Source of the DNA: Acidobacteriota bacterium
GTDB lineage: Bacteria > Acidobacteriota > Vicinamibacteria > Vicinamibacterales > UBA2999
Direction of reading: 5' to 3'
Length of the DNA: 64,000 nt
Assembly: GCA_021730945.1 (NCBI GenBank)
Contig: JAKFYH010000007.1
Span: 1 to 64,000, forward strand
How positions within the stretch are numbered: position 1 is the first letter of the stretch; the number at the start of each line of letters is the position of its first letter. The notes beneath the pieces were generated by a model, which did no database searches, was not told the DNA's origin, and saw nothing but the letters and a program-made list of their open reading frames with translations. Position numbers and translations under genes: made by a program. Of the stretch, positions 33,326 through 42,276 are shown piece by piece.

Positions 33326-35485
33326 ATGGCCATCACTGAGATTCGCTTGTTGCCGCCTCTGGCCCTGGCTCGCCTCGGTTCGTCGCCCGAGCCGCTCGAT
33401 AACTATGACCTCGCCGTTCCCGACGCGGTGGCCCCGCGGGCAATTGTGCCGGCGCCTTCACTGCGGCTCGACACCGACGGCCACCTCACGGTCACCCAGG
33501 GCGAAGGGCCGGTAGAGTTTCGCGATCACGAGGGCCGGATCAAACCTGTCGCCCCCTTCTTCGAACTATGGGCGAAAGTGGATGCCGCGGGCGAGTGGGT
33601 GCCAGTGACTGAAGCGCTGCTCAGCGCGAACGGGTTGTCGGTGGCCAGCGTCAAGTGGTCGGCGCACCTCGGCAACCACAAGCTTCATCGCCGCACCAAC
33701 GATCCGAACGATTGCATTGAAGCGGTCGTCGCGCCCTTCAGCGATCACGCGGCCCACGCGGTGGAGGGTGCCTGCGGGAACTTCCTGGACGGTGCCACGC
33801 TGCCGCTTGGGCAGGTGCAGTTCGCGCGGCCCAGCCCGGACCATCCCGGGCTGCGGCTCCGTTTTACCCCCGCCCACGGCAAGGTCTATGGTGCCCACTC
33901 CGCCGTGCCCGACCCCGACATCGTCAAGGCGATCTACGACTCCGCCAAGGGCGGGTGGCGTGGCTACCGCGAGACCAACGATACGCCTCCGAATAATTAC
34001 GCCGGACGGCGCCTCACCAACCCGGCCGACATCTTTGCCGGCTACGACGATGACGTGGACCACATCAGCTACGGCTATGTCGATGACGAGTGCGACGGCA
34101 TCATTACGGCGTCGCTCGAAGGCCCCGGCGTCAATCTGCAGTGCTTCGCGCGCGTAGCGGCCGGGCCGCCGGCGTTCGCGCCCGACAGCAAGCCGGTTCG
34201 CACGGTCGCTGACGAACTTGAGCAGGCGCTGCTCGGGCCGCAGGCCGACACGGTCGCCTCCGAAGAGGAAGTGGCGGCGGTCAGCGACATCGTGCGCCGG
34301 GCGCTCGAGACCGTGCGGCTGATGAACACCGGCCAGTTGAACCAGGGCGGCACCACCCGCGGTGTGGGCATGGCGCGCATGGACATCCTTGACGTGAACC
34401 GGAAGTCCGACCCGATCTTCGAGCCGATGGTGGCCGAGGCGCTGGCCATTCGCGCGCGGCACGAACGGGTGCTGCTGGCGCTTGAGAGCGGCTCGCTCAC
34501 CTGGTTCGCCCGCATCCTCCGCGAGTACGACCAGGTTGGCGATCTGACCGACGAGGGACGCCGCCGCATGCCGGGCATGATGCGCAACGCCGATGGCCGG
34601 CACCTGGCGCTGACCCGGCGCCAGGTCAGCAAGATCAGGGCGGCCGCCAATTACCTGGTGACCGGCCGCACCGGGCCGGCGGCTGACGCGGCGCCGGGTG
34701 GCGTGCGGCCGCTCAATTTGTCGGCGCAACTCGATTACCGCGCCCAGGGCAATCCGCCCAACAGCCGTCCCGACACCGCCATCTCCAACGCGTTTCCCGG
34801 CTTGGAGATGGATTTTCGCAACGTCTGGAAACGGTTGCTCGCGGGCGTGGTGCTGCACGAATCGCTGAACTTCGTGCTCGAGACTGAGATGGATGAACTG
34901 GCGCCGCTGAAGGGCATGTTCATCATGCAAATCGCCGGCGTCGAGCTGACCGCGCCGGTCACCGGCCCCGACGCCAATGGCGTGGTCGGGCCGCTCAAAG
35001 ACGCCTACGGCAACGACCACATGGCGCTTGAATGGTCCAATGTTCTGGCCGACATCGTCCACCAGCATGCGGGCCAGCCGGTGCACTGCGTGTTCCAGTC
35101 GATGGACGGTGCCCAGCGGATCGAACGCGACCTGACGGTGCGACCGTTCTTCGAGAAGGACTCGGCGGTAATCGCGCGGGCGCTGGTCGAACCGGGTGCG
35201 CTCACGCAGAGCTTGTGCGCGCCGTGGCAGAACGACTATCGCGAGTGTTCCTGTTTCTATTGGGCCGCCAATCGGCCCGACTACGTTAATGTCGAGCCGC
35301 GCGCGGATGGCGCCAGCAGCGGCAACAACTGGATGCAGAAGGATCGGACGTCGAGCACGCCGGCCGTCTACATCAACGACGACTGGCAGGATGACCGCCT
35401 CCTGTCGCATACCGATCTGGTGCGGGACTGGGAGAAGGCGTTGCGCTTCATCATCGCGAACAAGGACGAACCGCCGGTCGTCTGA
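33326..35485 (+). CDS. LodA-like putative CTQ-dependent amino-acid oxidase
   Basis: A 719-residue protein of the LodA/GoxA type. The N-terminus (LPPLALARLGSSPE) matches the family opening. Near the C-terminus, APWQNDYRECSCFYWAANRP (632-651) corresponds to the cofactor region. D637 and C641 have the Asp-x3-Cys spacing of D512/C516 in LodA and D547/C551 in GoxA, and W646 is the likely tryptophylquinone Trp. By family it oxidatively deaminates an amino acid, giving ammonia and peroxide. The Cys-Trp spacing is unusually short (5 residues). No signal peptide; it is flanked by two maturation genes. The substrate is unknown. Confidence 0.78.
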   Translation: MAITEIRLLPPLALARLGSSPEPLDNYDLAVPDAVAPRAIVPAPSLRLDTDGHLTVTQGEGPVEFRDHEGRIKPVAPFFELWAKVDAAGEWVPVTEALLSANGLSVASVKWSAHLGNHKLHRRTNDPNDCIEAVVAPFSDHAAHAVEGACGNFLDGATLPLGQVQFARPSPDHPGLRLRFTPAHGKVYGAHSAVPDPDIVKAIYDSAKGGWRGYRETNDTPPNNYAGRRLTNPADIFAGYDDDVDHISYGYVDDECDGIITASLEGPGVNLQCFARVAAGPPAFAPDSKPVRTVADELEQALLGPQADTVASEEEVAAVSDIVRRALETVRLMNTGQLNQGGTTRGVGMARMDILDVNRKSDPIFEPMVAEALAIRARHERVLLALESGSLTWFARILREYDQVGDLTDEGRRRMPGMMRNADGRHLALTRRQVSKIRAAANYLVTGRTGPAADAAPGGVRPLNLSAQLDYRAQGNPPNSRPDTAISNAFPGLEMDFRNVWKRLLAGVVLHESLNFVLETEMDELAPLKGMFIMQIAGVELTAPVTGPDANGVVGPLKDAYGNDHMALEWSNVLADIVHQHAGQPVHCVFQSMDGAQRIERDLTVRPFFEKDSAVIARALVEPGALTQSLCAPWQNDYRECSCFYWAANRPDYVNVEPRADGASSGNNWMQKDRTSSTPAVYINDDWQDDRLLSHTDLVRDWEKALRFIIANKDEPPVV

Positions 35486-35492
35486 GGTCACG

Positions 35493-36833
35493 ATGCTGAT
35501 TCAAATCGCCGGCCTGACGTCTCGCCCCCAGCCTGCGCCAGAGCCGGAACTGGTACGCCAGTCGCACGTGTTCCAATCCGGCCAGGCCGAACATGTCCTG
35601 GTGGTCGACGGCAGCCGGATCTATGCCATCGACGGGGCGACGGCGGAGGAGCTCCGCCTGGACCCCGGCAACGCCGGTCACCGGCTCGAGGCACTCGGCT
35701 TGCTCGATCCATTGGCCCGGCGCATCACCGACGTGCCGCCGGTGTCGATGCCCGTGCGTGCGTTGTCGCTGGCGGTCGCGCAAAAGTGCAATCTGGCCTG
35801 CACCTATTGTTATGCCCAGGAGGGCAGCTTCGGCGCCGAACCGCGCAACATGGATCGCGATGCTGCGCTGCGGGCCATCGAGTTGCTGTTCCAGGGGGCG
35901 GCACCGGGCGAACGCGTCACGTTGGCGTTCCTCGGCGGCGAGCCGCTGATAAACCGCGCGCTGGTGCGCGAGTGCACCGATTGGGCTGTCGCCATCGGAC
36001 AGCGCACGTCCGTGCTTGCGCAGTTCTCCATCACCACCAATGGCACGCTCATCACCGAAGACGATGGCCGGTTCTTCGAGCAGCATGGCTTTGCGGTCAC
36101 CATCAGTGTTGACGGTGTGGGCGACGATCACGATCGCCAGCGGCCCTTTCGCGGGGGGCAGGGGAGCTTCACCCGCGTCATCGAGCGGGTGCAGCCGCTG
36201 CTGGCCATGCAGCACCGCATGCAGGTGTCGGCCCGGGTCACGGTGACGCCCGGCAACCTGCATCTGCGCGCCACTCTCGATGATTTGCTCGGGCGCGGTT
36301 TTCACAGCGCCGGCTTTACGCCCATGCTGCACGCGCCATCGGGCCGCGGCGACATGCACGAGGCGGCCCTCGCGGACATGCTGGCGCAGATGATCGAGTG
36401 CGGGGGCGAGTTCGAGCGCCGGACGGCGGCCGGCCAGCGCTATGCCTTCGCCAATCTCGCCACCGCGCTGCAGGAGATTCACAAGGGCACGCACCGGCCG
36501 TATCCGTGCGGCGCCGGCGGCGGGTACTTCGGCGTCGGCGCTGATGGCGGGCTCTATACCTGTCACCGGTTCGTTGAAGACGAGGGCGCGCGGTTTGGCG
36601 ATGTCTGGAACGGTGTTGACCCTGTGGTGCAGGCGCGCTGGCTGGCCGAACGGCACGTTCATACCCAGTCCCCGTGCTCGGGATGCTGGGCGCGCTACCT
36701 GTGCGGTGGCGGCTGCCACCATGACGTGATTCGCCGGGGACGCCCGGCGTGCGACTACATTCGAGGCTGGCTCGACTACAGCCTGAAGGCGTACGTCCGG
36801 CTGCTGGCATCGACACCGGAGTACTTTGGTTAG
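35493..36833 (+). CDS. Radical SAM/SPASM peptide-modifying enzyme (QhpD/PeaB-like)
   Basis: A 446-residue protein. The radical SAM cluster motif is C99-x3-C103-x2-C106 (CNLACTYC), followed by FLGGEPL and TTNGT. The C-terminal SPASM region has seven cysteines (C339, C357, C395, C398, C404, C408, C420) suited to two extra 4Fe-4S clusters. An N-terminal 90-residue domain resembles a peptide-recognition domain. By family it installs thioether or other cross-links in a peptide; QhpD does this for the CTQ subunit of amine dehydrogenase. ATG 35493 has GAGG 5 nt before it and is 7 bp from the LodA-like stop. The likely substrate is the LodA-like protein. Confidence 0.85.
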   Translation: MLIQIAGLTSRPQPAPEPELVRQSHVFQSGQAEHVLVVDGSRIYAIDGATAEELRLDPGNAGHRLEALGLLDPLARRITDVPPVSMPVRALSLAVAQKCNLACTYCYAQEGSFGAEPRNMDRDAALRAIELLFQGAAPGERVTLAFLGGEPLINRALVRECTDWAVAIGQRTSVLAQFSITTNGTLITEDDGRFFEQHGFAVTISVDGVGDDHDRQRPFRGGQGSFTRVIERVQPLLAMQHRMQVSARVTVTPGNLHLRATLDDLLGRGFHSAGFTPMLHAPSGRGDMHEAALADMLAQMIECGGEFERRTAAGQRYAFANLATALQEIHKGTHRPYPCGAGGGYFGVGADGGLYTCHRFVEDEGARFGDVWNGVDPVVQARWLAERHVHTQSPCSGCWARYLCGGGCHHDVIRRGRPACDYIRGWLDYSLKAYVRLLASTPEYFG

Positions 36834-38190
36834 CCTCACTGCCGACGTCTGCGTGGTCGGCGGCGGACCCGCGGGGGCGGCGCTGGCGATCAGGCTCGCG
36901 CAGTTGGGCCGCCGGGTCGTGGTGGTGGAGAAGGCCGGCTTTCCCCGGCCCCACCTGGGCGAGTCGCTGACCGCCGGAGTCCGGCCCTTGCTCGAGTTGC
37001 TCGGGATGCAGGCAGCAATCGACGCGGGGGGCTTCATCGCATCACCGGGCGCCACGGCCGCGTGGGCCGGCGAGCAACGCCACTACCGCGTGCCGGGCGG
37101 GTCCGGACTGCAGGTCGACCGCGCACGCTTTGACGCCTTGCTTCTCGGCCGCGCCGCGGTGATGCCCGGCGTCACCGTGTGCCAACCGGCGGTGCCCGTG
37201 GATCGGGAGTGGACTGATGGCGAGTGGAGGGTGCGGTTGGATACCGGGGCGGTGATCCGGGCCCGATACCTGGCCGACGCCGCCGGCCGTTCACGGTTTC
37301 TCCCCGGAGCCAAGCGGGCGATTGGCGCGGCGACCCTCGCCCTTTGTGCCTACTGGACGGATACCGCCAAGGGCGAGGATAGCGACACGCTGATCGAAGC
37401 CGGGCCGGCCGGGTGGTTCTGGGGCGCGCCGGTGCCTGGGGGCTTGTTCAACGCCACGGTGTTTGTCGATGCCGGGCCGGTCGCGGACTACGAGCAGTTG
37501 ATCAGCTGTTCGCGCTTGTTGCGTCCGCGCCTGGAGCGCGCCGTCCGGCAGAGCGAGATTCGCGTGTGCGACGCCACGGCGTACGAAGACCTGTCGCCGG
37601 TGACCTTCTGCTCGATCAAGGTGGGCGACGCGGCGCTCTCGATCGATCCGTTGTCCTCGCAAGGCGTGCAGGCGGCTATCGGCACCGCTGTGCATGCCGC
37701 GGTGGTCCTCAATACGATGTGCGAGCGGCCGGGCGACACCGAATTGGCCATGGGGTTCTATCGGTCCCGACTGCGGCACGCGGCTTCGTATCACGCCGCG
37801 GCCGCCGCGAGCCAGTACGGTCGGCACCTGGCGGCAGGGGGCGGCGAGTTCTGGCGGCGGCGGGCAACGCCGGTGCCGCTCGAACCGCCGAGGGCGAGCC
37901 TCAGCCCCACCGCCGTTGTCCATGTGCCGGCCGCCGTGCAGTTCGATCGCGTGGCGGTGGCCGTGGCCGACCGGGTCGCCGGCATGGGCGGTGTCAGGGC
38001 GCACGGTCGGGATTACGCGTTCGTGAACGGTGATGTGCCGATTGCGCCCTTGCTGCGGGAAATCGACGGCCCGATGGCCGCGACGGACGTCGTGCGGCGG
38101 TGGTCGCGAACAATGCATGCGAGCGATGCCTTCCGCATCCTGGCGTGGGCGTGGTCCGAGCGTCTCGTCGACAGCCCGGCGGTCGCCTGA
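36826..38190 (+). CDS. LodB/QhpG-like FAD-dependent oxidoreductase
   Basis: A 454-residue flavoprotein of the tryptophan-halogenase-like group. It shows VGGGPAG at 11-17, the FAD pyrophosphate motif, then HLGESLTAGVRPLLE, WFWGAPVPGG (compare the WxWxIP motif of flavin halogenases, with Ala for Ile) and DPLSSQGVQAA. In LodA operons a protein of this family (LodB) oxidises the Trp to make CTQ, and QhpG does so for amine dehydrogenase, so maturation is preferred over halogenation. It starts at TTG 36826, overlapping the radical SAM gene by 8 bases. It ends the operon. Confidence 0.8.
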   Translation: MVSLTADVCVVGGGPAGAALAIRLAQLGRRVVVVEKAGFPRPHLGESLTAGVRPLLELLGMQAAIDAGGFIASPGATAAWAGEQRHYRVPGGSGLQVDRARFDALLLGRAAVMPGVTVCQPAVPVDREWTDGEWRVRLDTGAVIRARYLADAAGRSRFLPGAKRAIGAATLALCAYWTDTAKGEDSDTLIEAGPAGWFWGAPVPGGLFNATVFVDAGPVADYEQLISCSRLLRPRLERAVRQSEIRVCDATAYEDLSPVTFCSIKVGDAALSIDPLSSQGVQAAIGTAVHAAVVLNTMCERPGDTELAMGFYRSRLRHAASYHAAAAASQYGRHLAAGGGEFWRRRATPVPLEPPRASLSPTAVVHVPAAVQFDRVAVAVADRVAGMGGVRAHGRDYAFVNGDVPIAPLLREIDGPMAATDVVRRWSRTMHASDAFRILAWAWSERLVDSPAVA

Positions 38191-38205
38191 TCCGGCGCGT
38201 GGGCG

Positions 38206-40923
38206 CTACGGCGAGGGCAGCAGGCGCTTGAGTTCCACAAACCAGTTCAGCACGACGGCGATGCTGGCCGGCGTCGCCGTGTCACCGGCCGTGCGGTTCT
38301 GGATGGTCAGGAATCGCTGGCCGTCGCGCGACACGTCGTAGGTCCTCGCCGTGGTGGGCATGGCGAACTTGGTATCGAAGACCTTGGTCGGCTCTCCGGC
38401 GCTGAATGTGGGTCCGGTGGTCTGCACCGGCACGCTGATCAGCGCATCAGTGTTGTCCACGAAGAACAGCTCGCCACCGTCCGGCGACCACGCCGGCATC
38501 ACGCCACCGCTGCTCGAGACCTGCCAGCGTCCGTCGGTCACCCTGGGATAGGGCCGCACATAAATTTCGAATTGCCCCGATTCGTTCGATTGGTAGGCGA
38601 GGAAGCGGCCGCCGGGAGCCAGTTCGGCGTTGTATTCCTGGAACGGCGTCTGCACCAGTGGCTCTGACGGCGCGCCACTCCACTTGAACTGCATCACGTC
38701 ATTCCCGGTCTTGGGAAAGACCTCGGAGCCGATTACGTAGACGCCATCCGGCGTCGCCGCCGTCGCCACCTGCGGATTGGCACTGGTCGTCAGCCGGTGA
38801 TCCTCGCCAGAGCCGTCGGCGGCGCGCCAGTACAGGTTGGACGCTCCGGCCCGGGCAGACGAGAAAATAAGTCGGCGGCCGTCCGACGACCACGCGGGTT
38901 GGATGTCGAGCCCTGGGTCGAACGTCGCCCGCGTCGTGGTCTTGCGCGCGAGGTCCCAGGTCCAGAGGTCGAATTCCTGGTCGCGGCTGTCGAAGGCGAT
39001 GCGCCGGCCGTCGGGGGCGAGCCGCGGGATCGTGTACGGCCGGGGTGGCGCTGCGATCGGTTCCTGGCGCCCCTGCCGATCGACCCACACCAGGTGCCGC
39101 GAGGCCTCCTGGCGATCGCCGGAACCCGGCACGTAGACCAGCGTTCCCGTCTGCGACACGGCGAAGTTGGCCGCACCGCTCAGGCTCGACATCATCACCT
39201 CATCAAGCATCGTGACCGGTTCGCCCACGACCTCAAGCCGCGACAGGTCGAATCGCACCGCTTCAAGGCGGCCCTTGGAGGCGAACACCAGGTGGCCGGT
39301 GCTCACATACTCGGCCTGGCTGCCGCCGCGAATCAGCGTCTTGCGCCGCCCGGACGTGAGGTCGAGTACGGCCACCTGGGAGTTTTCGATCGGGCGCGCG
39401 GTAATCGTGAACAGCACCGCCCGGCCGCCCGGCAGCACGGATGGGAACAAGTGATCGCCTTCAAGCTGCGCCGCGTCGGCCCTGGTCAGTACGGTGGGCT
39501 CGCCGCCATTGACCGGGACGCTGAGCAGGCCCGTCGCCGGATCGGCGGTGGCGACGATGATGGTGTGTTCGTCAACCCAACTGGCGCCTCGTGCCGCGGC
39601 CGTAAATGTGGTGATGGTGTCGGACGGGCCGCCGGTGGTCGCCACTTTCTTGAGCTCGCCAAGGTCGAAGAAGCCGATCCATTGGCCATCAGGAGAGAAA
39701 AACGGCGCCCGCGCCGGCATGATGCCCGGCAGCACCGTGGCATCGATCTGATCCTGGCGGCGCACCGCCAACTGGCCGCGACCCGACCCGGCGCGATAGG
39801 CGATGTAGGCGCCGTCGGGCGAGATCGCGATGTCACGGTCGCCGCCCTGAATGGCGAGGGCGAGCGGGTCCGGAGGCACGATGGCAAAGCGTGATACCTC
39901 AGGCACCGCCGATCGGGTGAGCGTCCAGGTGGCGAGGGAAGCCAGCACGGCGCCCGCCGTCAGGGCGAACGCCAGCGGCAGCACACGACGGCGCGGGGAC
40001 GGCACCGCAGCCGGCAGCGCCGGCGCCTCGTCCGTTCCCGACAGTGCGTCGGCGATTTCCAGGACGGCATCGCCGGCATCGGACAAGCGAAGCCGCCGGT
40101 CTTTCTCGACAGAGCGCCTCAGCAACCGGCGGATGGCCGACGGCGTATCCGGCGGCAGGGCAGTCCAGTCGGGCGGCTGGGTCAGGACCGCCGCGCGCAC
40201 GTGCCATCCGGTTTCGCCCTCGAACATCTGGCGGGCCGTCAACATCTCGTAGAGTACGACGCCGAACGACCAGAGATCGGTCCGCCGGTCGGTGGGTTTT
40301 CCGGACGCCTGCTCGGGCGACATGTACGCGGCGGTGCCCAGAATCATGCCCGCCTGGGTGGCATGGTCGGTGATCGTCGGCGAACTCGTGGCCTCGATCC
40401 CGGACGATTGGCCCGGCACCTCCATCGCCTTGGCGAGGCCAAAATCGAGCACCTTAACCGTGCCGTCCGGCCTGACCTTGATGTTGGCGGGTTTCAGATC
40501 GCGATGGATGATGCCCTTCTCGTGAGCGGCCACCAGCGCCTCGGCAATTTGCTTGGCGATGGTCAGCGCTTCGGTCACCGGCAGGCATGAGCTTGTCCGC
40601 TGAACTTCGCGGATCCGATCGGCCAGCGTCGGCCCTTCGACCAACTCCATCACCAGCGCGGTGATGCCCGGCGAGCGGTCCTGCCCGAAGACGTGAGCGA
40701 TGTTGGGATGATTGAGCGCCGCCAGCAGTTCGGCTTCCCGCTGAAATCGCGCCAGCCGCTCGCCATCCTCCGCCACCGCTTGCGGCAGCACCTTGATGGC
40801 GACTTCCCGCTTCAGGTTGGTGTCGGTGGCGCGATACACCTCTCCCATGCCGCCGGCGCCCAGCGCGCCGACGATTTCAAACGAACCGATGCGCGTGCCG
40901 GGGGGCAACGGGCCGGAAGCCAA
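38206..40923 (-). CDS. Ser/Thr protein kinase with TolB-like propeller sensor
   Basis: A 905-residue protein. The N-terminal Hanks-type kinase domain (about 15-285) has GALGAGGMGEVY, K44, HRDLKPANIKV (D142) and DFG (D160). One membrane helix follows (about 325-345), then a long extracytoplasmic region of PD40/TolB-like repeats (SPDGAYIAYR, APDGRRIAFDSR, SSDGRRLIFSSA, SPDGGELFFVD). This cytoplasmic-kinase, membrane, periplasmic-propeller design is frequent in Acidobacteriota. The propeller probably senses an envelope signal. The start is TTG 40923 after a TAAGAT box. It is convergent with the CTQ operon. Confidence 0.9.
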   Translation of the reverse strand: MASGPLPPGTRIGSFEIVGALGAGGMGEVYRATDTNLKREVAIKVLPQAVAEDGERLARFQREAELLAALNHPNIAHVFGQDRSPGITALVMELVEGPTLADRIREVQRTSSCLPVTEALTIAKQIAEALVAAHEKGIIHRDLKPANIKVRPDGTVKVLDFGLAKAMEVPGQSSGIEATSSPTITDHATQAGMILGTAAYMSPEQASGKPTDRRTDLWSFGVVLYEMLTARQMFEGETGWHVRAAVLTQPPDWTALPPDTPSAIRRLLRRSVEKDRRLRLSDAGDAVLEIADALSGTDEAPALPAAVPSPRRRVLPLAFALTAGAVLASLATWTLTRSAVPEVSRFAIVPPDPLALAIQGGDRDIAISPDGAYIAYRAGSGRGQLAVRRQDQIDATVLPGIMPARAPFFSPDGQWIGFFDLGELKKVATTGGPSDTITTFTAAARGASWVDEHTIIVATADPATGLLSVPVNGGEPTVLTRADAAQLEGDHLFPSVLPGGRAVLFTITARPIENSQVAVLDLTSGRRKTLIRGGSQAEYVSTGHLVFASKGRLEAVRFDLSRLEVVGEPVTMLDEVMMSSLSGAANFAVSQTGTLVYVPGSGDRQEASRHLVWVDRQGRQEPIAAPPRPYTIPRLAPDGRRIAFDSRDQEFDLWTWDLARKTTTRATFDPGLDIQPAWSSDGRRLIFSSARAGASNLYWRAADGSGEDHRLTTSANPQVATAATPDGVYVIGSEVFPKTGNDVMQFKWSGAPSEPLVQTPFQEYNAELAPGGRFLAYQSNESGQFEIYVRPYPRVTDGRWQVSSSGGVMPAWSPDGGELFFVDNTDALISVPVQTTGPTFSAGEPTKVFDTKFAMPTTARTYDVSRDGQRFLTIQNRTAGDTATPASIAVVLNWFVELKRLLPSP

Positions 40924-40933
40924 TGCAAAGCGG

Positions 40934-40939
40934 ATCTTA
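40934..40939 (-). promoter_or_regulatory. -10-like TAAGAT before the kinase gene
   Basis: TAAGAT 10 nt before TTG 40923. The gap is slightly longer than at the other sites and holds no Shine-Dalgarno. Confidence 0.4.
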
Positions 40940-40993
40940 GCGCGAACCCGGTCGGGGCGTGTGCCGCGTCACCTCCCCGGGAGGAACCTACCC

Positions 40994-40999
40994 TAGACT
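40994..40999 (+). promoter_or_regulatory. -10-like TAGACT, leaderless type
   Basis: TAGACT 8 nt before GTG 41008 of the MFS gene. It is divergent from the kinase promoter, the two hexamers being 54 bp apart. Confidence 0.45.
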
Positions 41000-41007
41000 T
41001 AAGGGTC

Positions 41008-42276
41008 GTGAACGCTCTTCGTCATCCCTTCGTGCGCTCATTCGCCATCGGCCGGTTTGCCGCCATCGCCGGTTGGCAGATGATCAACGTCTCGGTCGGC
41101 TGGCTGTTGTACGAACGCACGGGCGATCCCTGGTCGCTCGGGCTGGTCGGCGTGGTCGAACTGGCGCCGGTGCTGCTGTTGATGGTGGTGGCCGGCAACC
41201 TCGCCGACCGCTACCCGCGGCGCAACGTCGGCATTTTCGCGCACGCGCTGCTGGCGCTGGTCGCCGCCGCCCTCGCGCTGGTGACGTCGGCCGGCGGACC
41301 GATCTGGGGAATCTACGCATTGCTCGCGCTGGTCGGCACGGCCCGCGCGTTTGCCTCGCCGTCGGTCAACACCATCCTGCCGCAGTTGCTGGCGCCGGCC
41401 GAGTTTGCCAACGCCAACGCCTGGCTCTCATCGACCTTCCAGTTGGCGTCGATCAGCGGACCGGCGATCGGCGGCGTCCTGATTGCCGTTACGGGTGGCG
41501 CGACCTCAGCCTTTGCGATTGCCGCCGTCGGCCAACTGGTGTTCGTGGCCATGCTGCTGACCATGCCGGTTCGCCGGCCGCCGCCGGCGGTGGCGCGCCG
41601 CAGCGCCGGAGAGGTGTTCGCCGGATTCCGCTTCGTGCGCGATAACCCGTTGTTCCTCGCCGCCATCACGCTCGACCTGTTTGGCGTGTTGTTTGGCGGC
41701 GCCGTGGCGCTGTTGCCGGTCTTCGCGAAGGACATCCTCGAGGTGGGCCCGGCTGGCCTGGGCTGGCTGCGCGCCGCGCCCGGGGTGGGGGCGATGGTGA
41801 TGGCGCTGACAACGACGCGCCTGCCGCCGTGGCAGCGTCCAGGCCGGGTGCTCCTGTTCGTCGTGGCCGGCTTTGGCCTGGCGATGATCGGCTTTGGCCT
41901 GTCGCGATCGTTCTGGCTGTCGATGGCCTTCCTCTTTCTGACCGGCGTGTTCGACAATGTCAGCGTGGTCATCCGGCTCACACTGGAGCAGATCATCACG
42001 CCCGATCACTTGCGGGGCCGCGTATCGGCGATCAACTACGTGTTCATCGGCTTCTCGAACGAGTTCGGCGCCTTCGAGAGCGGCGCCACCGCCGCGCTGG
42101 TCGGGCCGACGCTGTCGGTCGTGGGCGGTGGGCTGGCCACCGTGATGGTGGTGGCGATCGTCCGCACGGCGTGGCCGCAACTGGCCGCCATCGGTCCGCT
42201 GCACACGCTGGCCGCGGCCCATGCCGATCGGCCGATAGCCACGGCGAAGGCGGAAGGATACGATGTACTGACATGA
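41008..42276 (+). CDS. MFS transporter, EntS-like (MFS_3 type)
   Basis: A 422-residue, 12-helix major facilitator. The signature loop between helices 2 and 3 reads GNLADRYPRRNV, and the early FAIGRFAAIAGWQMINVSVGWLLY is typical of the EntS/MFS_3 exporters. It probably exports a small molecule; no ligand is evident. GTG 41008 is used because the homology starts there and a TAGACT box sits 8 nt upstream. Its stop overlaps the proline dehydrogenase ATG (ATGA), so the two are translationally coupled. Confidence 0.85.
   Translation: MNALRHPFVRSFAIGRFAAIAGWQMINVSVGWLLYERTGDPWSLGLVGVVELAPVLLLMVVAGNLADRYPRRNVGIFAHALLALVAAALALVTSAGGPIWGIYALLALVGTARAFASPSVNTILPQLLAPAEFANANAWLSSTFQLASISGPAIGGVLIAVTGGATSAFAIAAVGQLVFVAMLLTMPVRRPPPAVARRSAGEVFAGFRFVRDNPLFLAAITLDLFGVLFGGAVALLPVFAKDILEVGPAGLGWLRAAPGVGAMVMALTTTRLPPWQRPGRVLLFVVAGFGLAMIGFGLSRSFWLSMAFLFLTGVFDNVSVVIRLTLEQIITPDHLRGRVSAINYVFIGFSNEFGAFESGATAALVGPTLSVVGGGLATVMVVAIVRTAWPQLAAIGPLHTLAAAHADRPIATAKAEGYDVLT

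Noticed and set aside
33566-35491. 641-codon open frame opposite the LodA-like gene
   Set aside because: An antisense shadow. The sense strand carries the family motifs, a ribosome site and tight operon spacing.
36826-38190. Flavin-dependent tryptophan halogenase
   Set aside because: It has the superfamily fold and a WxWx(A)P variant, but it sits in an operon with a LodA-like protein, where LodB/QhpG-type maturation is the better-supported role.
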